From CAG-390 sp964384555 (GTDB taxonomy: Bacteria; Bacillota; Clostridia; Oscillospirales; CAG-272): DNA of 64,000 nucleotides. The notes beneath the pieces are model-generated. The model saw only the letters and a list, made by a program, of their open reading frames with translations, did no database searches and was not told where the DNA came from. Positions 61,175-64,000 of this stretch are shown in pieces. The position numbers and the translations under genes are program-made. Positions within the stretch are counted from its first letter, which is position 1. Each line of letters begins with the position of its first letter. The stretch covers positions 1-64,000 of the forward strand of contig CAYLLA010000001.1 of the NCBI GenBank assembly GCA_964384555.1, written 5' to 3'.

Positions 61175-61842
61175 TTTATAAATAACAGCTCCTCAAGCTT
61201 TGATATGCTATCAAGATAGCAGTCGCTCTCCCGCCTCATAAAGCTCTCTATCCCGCGGCTTTGGCATGCCCAGCCTGCGGCGGCAAAGCACACGCCTGCG
61301 GCACGAGCCATATCAAGCCCCGGCTTTAGGTCATCCACCATTAAAAGCTCATCGGCGCGGTAGCCCATTTTTTTCATAATGTCAAGGAGAGGATAGGGGT
61401 CGGGCTTGCGCCTCCCCTCGCCAAGCTCCCACGCGTAAACGCCATCGGGCAGCATGTCAAAATTATGCCGCCAGTCGCGCAGGATGTTATCGGTATAGGA
61501 GTGGGATACCACAAACACCGTCCCGCCCGCCGCGTGGTGCTTTTTTATAATCGCCTCAAGCCCGGGCACAGCCTCGGGGATCGTTTGTTTGACAAAGCTC
61601 TGCCAGTTTGAAAATTCAAAGCGCATCTCATCGTCGGTAAAGCCGAGTATCTGCCTAAAGAACGGCTCAAAGCCGGGGTCAAAGCAGTAGTCTATAAATG
61701 TTTCGTAGTCATAGTGCGGCGCATTAGGCCTCAGCTTTGACATGGTGTCAAGAAATGCGGGGTAGTTGACCTGCGGGGTGGAGAGCACCGTGGTGTCATC
61801 ATGGTCAAGTACAAGGCAGGGGTAGCGAAGCTTTGATATCAT
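61171..61842 (-). CDS. HAD-family hydrolase
   Basis: A 223-residue phosphatase-like protein. Motif I reads VLDHDDTTV, so the usual DxDGT is DHDDT here; the first Asp (nucleophile) and second acid are kept. Motif II is FVVSHSY, and motifs III/IV are KPDPYPLLD and MVDDLKPGLDMA. It probably removes phosphate from a small metabolite. The start at 61842 follows AAAGGA; the longer frame has no ribosome site. It overlaps the ttcA-like gene by 4 bp. Confidence 0.85.
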   Translation of the reverse strand: MISKLRYPCLVLDHDDTTVLSTPQVNYPAFLDTMSKLRPNAPHYDYETFIDYCFDPGFEPFFRQILGFTDDEMRFEFSNWQSFVKQTIPEAVPGLEAIIKKHHAAGGTVFVVSHSYTDNILRDWRHNFDMLPDGVYAWELGEGRRKPDPYPLLDIMKKMGYRADELLMVDDLKPGLDMARAAGVCFAAAGWACQSRGIESFMRRESDCYLDSISKLEELLFIK

Positions 61843-61915
61843 ATGGCGTGTATCCTTTGCTTTTTTACTCGTATCGTTTTTTTGTTCGTTGGTCGGTGTT
61901 GCCGTTAGTACGGGA

Positions 61916-62764
61916 TCAGTTGAAAAAAAGATCACCAAACGAGCAATCCGAATATATCTTTGCGGCGGTGGTCGTCATGCGGCGGGAGGTGTCGCCAGCC
62001 TCTCTCGCCTCATACATTATCAGCGGGCGTGAGATATCAAGTGTCGGTGATCCGCCAAGCTTTGCCTCAACTATCACCGCCGAGGGGCGGGAGAAGGCAT
62101 CCGGGTGGATCATTGTCATGCGCTTTGGTTCAAGCGACACGCCGCGCATTGCCGAAAAGAGGTCGGCCAGCCGCGAGGGGTGGAAAACGCAAACAAATAT
62201 TCCGCCAAAATTTAAAAGCCGTGCGGCCGCGGCACAAAAATCGGCAATTCCGCCGCATACTTCGTGCCTTGCAATAAGGCGTTCCGCGGCTTCCGAACGA
62301 TGACCTGTATCCGCACGCATGTAGGGCGGGTTTGAAAACACAACATCAAACCGCCCGCCAAGCTCCTCCGGGCGAATGCACCGCACATCTCCCGCTTGGG
62401 GTCTAAAGATATCCGCAAGCCCGTTAAGCTCCGCGTTTCTCCGGGCAAGCTCGGCGTGCGCTGCTTGTATCTCTATTGCGCGGATATCACGAAATTTGCC
62501 GTGCGCCGCCGCCAGCAGAGATATGATCCCACTGCCGCAACCAAGCTCACAGGCGCGCCCGGGGGAGGGACGAAGGTAGGATGCCAAAAGATAGGAATCC
62601 GTCCCCCAGCGCAGTCCGCGATCCTTTTGGATAAGGGATATCCGCTCACCCACGCGGCAGATGCTCTCGCCATCGCGGCAAAGGCTCTCGGCACGGGCCG
62701 GGGCATCTTTATTTTTATCTATATCGTTATTTGAACCGTTAGTATTGCAGTTTATGTCTTTCAT
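61916..62764 (-). CDS. TrmN6/YabB-like tRNA (adenine37-N6) methyltransferase
   Basis: A 282-residue SAM methyltransferase with the motif ELGCGSGIISLLAA (about 93-106), and the NPPY motif in VVFSNPPYMRAD. It carries the TDSYLLASYL segment typical of the YfiC/TrmN6 family, which modifies A37 of tRNA1(Val) in E. coli. The first 30 residues are Asn/Asp-rich and the ribosome site at 62764 is weak, so a later start is possible. In Bacillus the homologue yabB lies close to ricT (yaaT), and the same closeness holds here. Confidence 0.85.
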   Translation of the reverse strand: MKDINCNTNGSNNDIDKNKDAPARAESLCRDGESICRVGERISLIQKDRGLRWGTDSYLLASYLRPSPGRACELGCGSGIISLLAAAHGKFRDIRAIEIQAAHAELARRNAELNGLADIFRPQAGDVRCIRPEELGGRFDVVFSNPPYMRADTGHRSEAAERLIARHEVCGGIADFCAAAARLLNFGGIFVCVFHPSRLADLFSAMRGVSLEPKRMTMIHPDAFSRPSAVIVEAKLGGSPTLDISRPLIMYEAREAGDTSRRMTTTAAKIYSDCSFGDLFFN

Positions 62765-62798
62765 AATAAAACAGATCCGAATAGTTAAAATAAAAGCA

Positions 62799-62826
62799 GG
62801 GCTGACGTGCCTTGGCACGTCAGCCC
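62799..62826 (-). terminator. Terminator after the ferredoxin gene
   Basis: A 13-bp stem GGGCTGACGTGCC / GGCACGTCAGCCC with a 2-nt loop, then TGCTTTTATTTT on the minus strand. Confidence 0.8.
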
Positions 62827-62834
62827 CTGATGTC

Positions 62835-63005
62835 TTAGTCGGCCTTGGGAGCCTGTACAGGACATGCATCGGCGCATGCGCCGCATTCAATGCACTTATC
62901 GGGATCGATAACGTACTTGCCATCACCCTCGGTGATAGCTTCAACGGGGCACTCGGCGGCGCAGGAGCCGCAGCTGATGCAATCGTCGCTGATCTTGTAT
63001 GCCAT
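62835..63005 (-). CDS. 2[4Fe-4S] ferredoxin
   Basis: A 56-residue clostridial-type ferredoxin. It has two cluster motifs: C9, C12, C15 with C19, and C38, C41, C44 with C48, each in CxxCxxCxxxCP form. It carries electrons in anaerobic metabolism and possibly to cluster-bearing partners. The start at 63005 follows GGAGG, with a promoter about 40 bp upstream and a strong terminator after the stop. It is thus a one-gene unit between ricT and the TrmN6-like gene. Confidence 0.96.
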   Translation of the reverse strand: MAYKISDDCISCGSCAAECPVEAITEGDGKYVIDPDKCIECGACADACPVQAPKAD

Positions 63006-63037
63006 AGCAGATTACCTCCATAAATTATAATATATAT

Positions 63038-63065
63038 ATTGTATCACAAATGCAGAGATATGCAA
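63038..63065 (-). promoter_or_regulatory. Promoter for the ferredoxin
   Basis: TTGCAT (63065-63060), 16 bp, TACAAT (63043-63038), with TGA before the -10. Confidence 0.65.
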
Positions 63066-63133
63066 GTGCTTTTTTGAAAAAATAATGTGAATCTATCGAA
63101 AAAGTTGATTTTTTTATCAGACAAGGCCCGTAA

Positions 63134-64000
63134 TCAGTCCTCCGGGATCACATCAGCATCGTCAGATGCATCGGATGTGTCGATTCGGCGCTGTCCGCGG
63201 GTGATAACTTTTACGCTGTCGCGGTGGTAAAGACGTGGCGGGTCGCCGGGCTTTTCGTCAAGGCGGACCTTCACCGTTCCCGCGATCGGGCTGTTTTCGG
63301 TAACGATACCGCGGCCGTCCTCCGTTTCAACTATCGAGTCGATCGGCGGGGTCATGCGTATCTCGCGCTCGTATGTTTCATGCTCAAAGCGCAAGCAGCA
63401 CATAAGCCTGCCGCAACAGCCGGAGATCTTTGAGGAGCTGAGGGAGAGCCCCTGCTCCTTGGCCATCCTTATAGACACTTGGTTAAAGTTCGGCAAAAAG
63501 CTGGAGCAGCAAAGCTTGCGCCCGCAAACGCCACAGCCGCCAAGCATTTTAGCCTCATCGCGAATGCCTATCTGCCGCAATTCTATCCTTGTGCGAAATA
63601 CTGCGGCAAGATCCTTTACCAGCTCGCGAAAATCAACGCGCCCCGCGGCGGTAAAGTAAAATATCAGCTTGGAATTATCAAATGTATATCCCGCATCCAC
63701 AAGCTTCATATCAAGCCCGCGGGCGGCTATCTTTTCGGCGCATATAACAAGGGCTTCCTTTTCGCGGCGATGGTTCTCCTCGTCGTGGCGGGTGTCCTCC
63801 TCTGTGGCGCGCCGCCCTATGGCACGCAGGGGTTGAACTATATCCTCGGTCGGCACAAAGGTGTTGCCCATGCTTATCTCGCCGTATTCCATGCCGCGAG
63901 CAGTTTCCACTATCGCATGGTCACCGCGCCGGAATTTATCCGCGCCCGGTGCAAAGTAATAGGATTTACCCGAGCTTTCAAATTTAACTCCCACCACCTC
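63134..64000 (-). CDS. ricT: RicT (YaaT)-like PSP1 protein, 5' end cut by the window
   Basis: A PSP1 C-terminal domain protein of about 288 visible residues. The frame stays open at 64000, reading E-V-V-G-V-K-F, and homologues begin a few residues earlier, so the start lies outside. The Cys-rich core GGCGVCGRKLCC and SGCCGRLMCCLRF is the RicT signature. In Bacillus, RicT with RicA and RicF forms an Fe-S complex that controls RNase Y and affects sporulation, competence and biofilm. The acidic C-terminal tail (DASDDADVIPED) is variable in the family. Next on the strand is a ferredoxin. Confidence 0.92.
   Translation of the reverse strand, partial: EVVGVKFESSGKSYYFAPGADKFRRGDHAIVETARGMEYGEISMGNTFVPTEDIVQPLRAIGRRATEEDTRHDEENHRREKEALVICAEKIAARGLDMKLVDAGYTFDNSKLIFYFTAAGRVDFRELVKDLAAVFRTRIELRQIGIRDEAKMLGGCGVCGRKLCCSSFLPNFNQVSIRMAKEQGLSLSSSKISGCCGRLMCCLRFEHETYEREIRMTPPIDSIVETEDGRGIVTENSPIAGTVKVRLDEKPGDPPRLYHRDSVKVITRGQRRIDTSDASDDADVIPED

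Overview
The window reads as a chromosomal segment of a Gram-positive anaerobe of the class Clostridia (Bacillota), probably an uncultured gut lineage. This is inferred from gene content: T-box leaders on aminoacyl-tRNA synthetase genes, AddAB instead of RecBCD, RicT next to a TrmN6-like methyltransferase, DUF4364, class B sortases, many Cys-lipobox lipoproteins with Thr/Pro-rich linkers, and AGGAGG-type ribosome binding sites. Most of the window is moderately GC-rich, so long antisense open frames are common and mostly meaningless. Promoters are recognisable: many are TTGACA-like / 17 bp / TATAAT-like, often preceded by TG(A).

Layout. 0.1-3.1 kb: nagB, a UPF0340 protein, an orphan MinD-like ATPase and a methylglyoxal-synthase-like protein that has lost key active-site residues. 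3.1-9.8 kb: thrS and valS, each behind a T-box, a DUF4349 lipoprotein and tRNA-Thr(GGT). 9.8-16.1 kb (minus strand): YdcF-like protein, glycerate kinase, a fused ABC ATPase-permease and an RlmL-type rRNA methyltransferase. 16.2-19.8 kb: a secreted lipoprotein, then a CpsB-type phosphatase and a CapA-like lipoprotein. 19.9-28.0 kb (minus): addA, addB and an unknown membrane protein. 28.2-38.3 kb: HtrA-like protease, a two-component system followed directly by two class B sortases, an RlmA-like methyltransferase, a glycosyltransferase, a ricin-like/Big_2/C39-like secreted protein and an LsrG-like monooxygenase. 38.4-45.7 kb: DUF4364 protein, homoserine dehydrogenase, a sigma factor with a zinc-ribbon protein, oligoendopeptidase F, and an alkaline phosphatase lipoprotein. 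45.8-47.2 kb: one open frame that joins a phosphopantetheinyl transferase to a WecG/TagA glycosyltransferase. 47.5-48.5 kb: gap (GAPDH), interrupted by a frameshift.

48.6-53.5 kb is visibly more AT-rich than its surroundings. It carries a consensus promoter, a secreted protein of unknown family, an intra-operon hairpin, a lipoprotein, and a MacAB/YknXYZ-like exporter (adaptor, ATPase, permease). It is followed by a second two-component system with its own ABC transporter (53.6-59.2 kb). This is the best candidate for an undescribed system: a secreted product with dedicated export or self-protection, plus a cell-envelope stress sensor and pump. The right end carries asnA with an in-frame TAA at codon 9, then a minus-strand block of ttcA-like, HAD phosphatase, trmN6-like, a 56-residue ferredoxin and ricT, which runs off the window.

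Two housekeeping genes (gap and asnA) each have one lesion despite good promoters and otherwise intact sequence. Sequencing or assembly error must be excluded before any biological reading of them.
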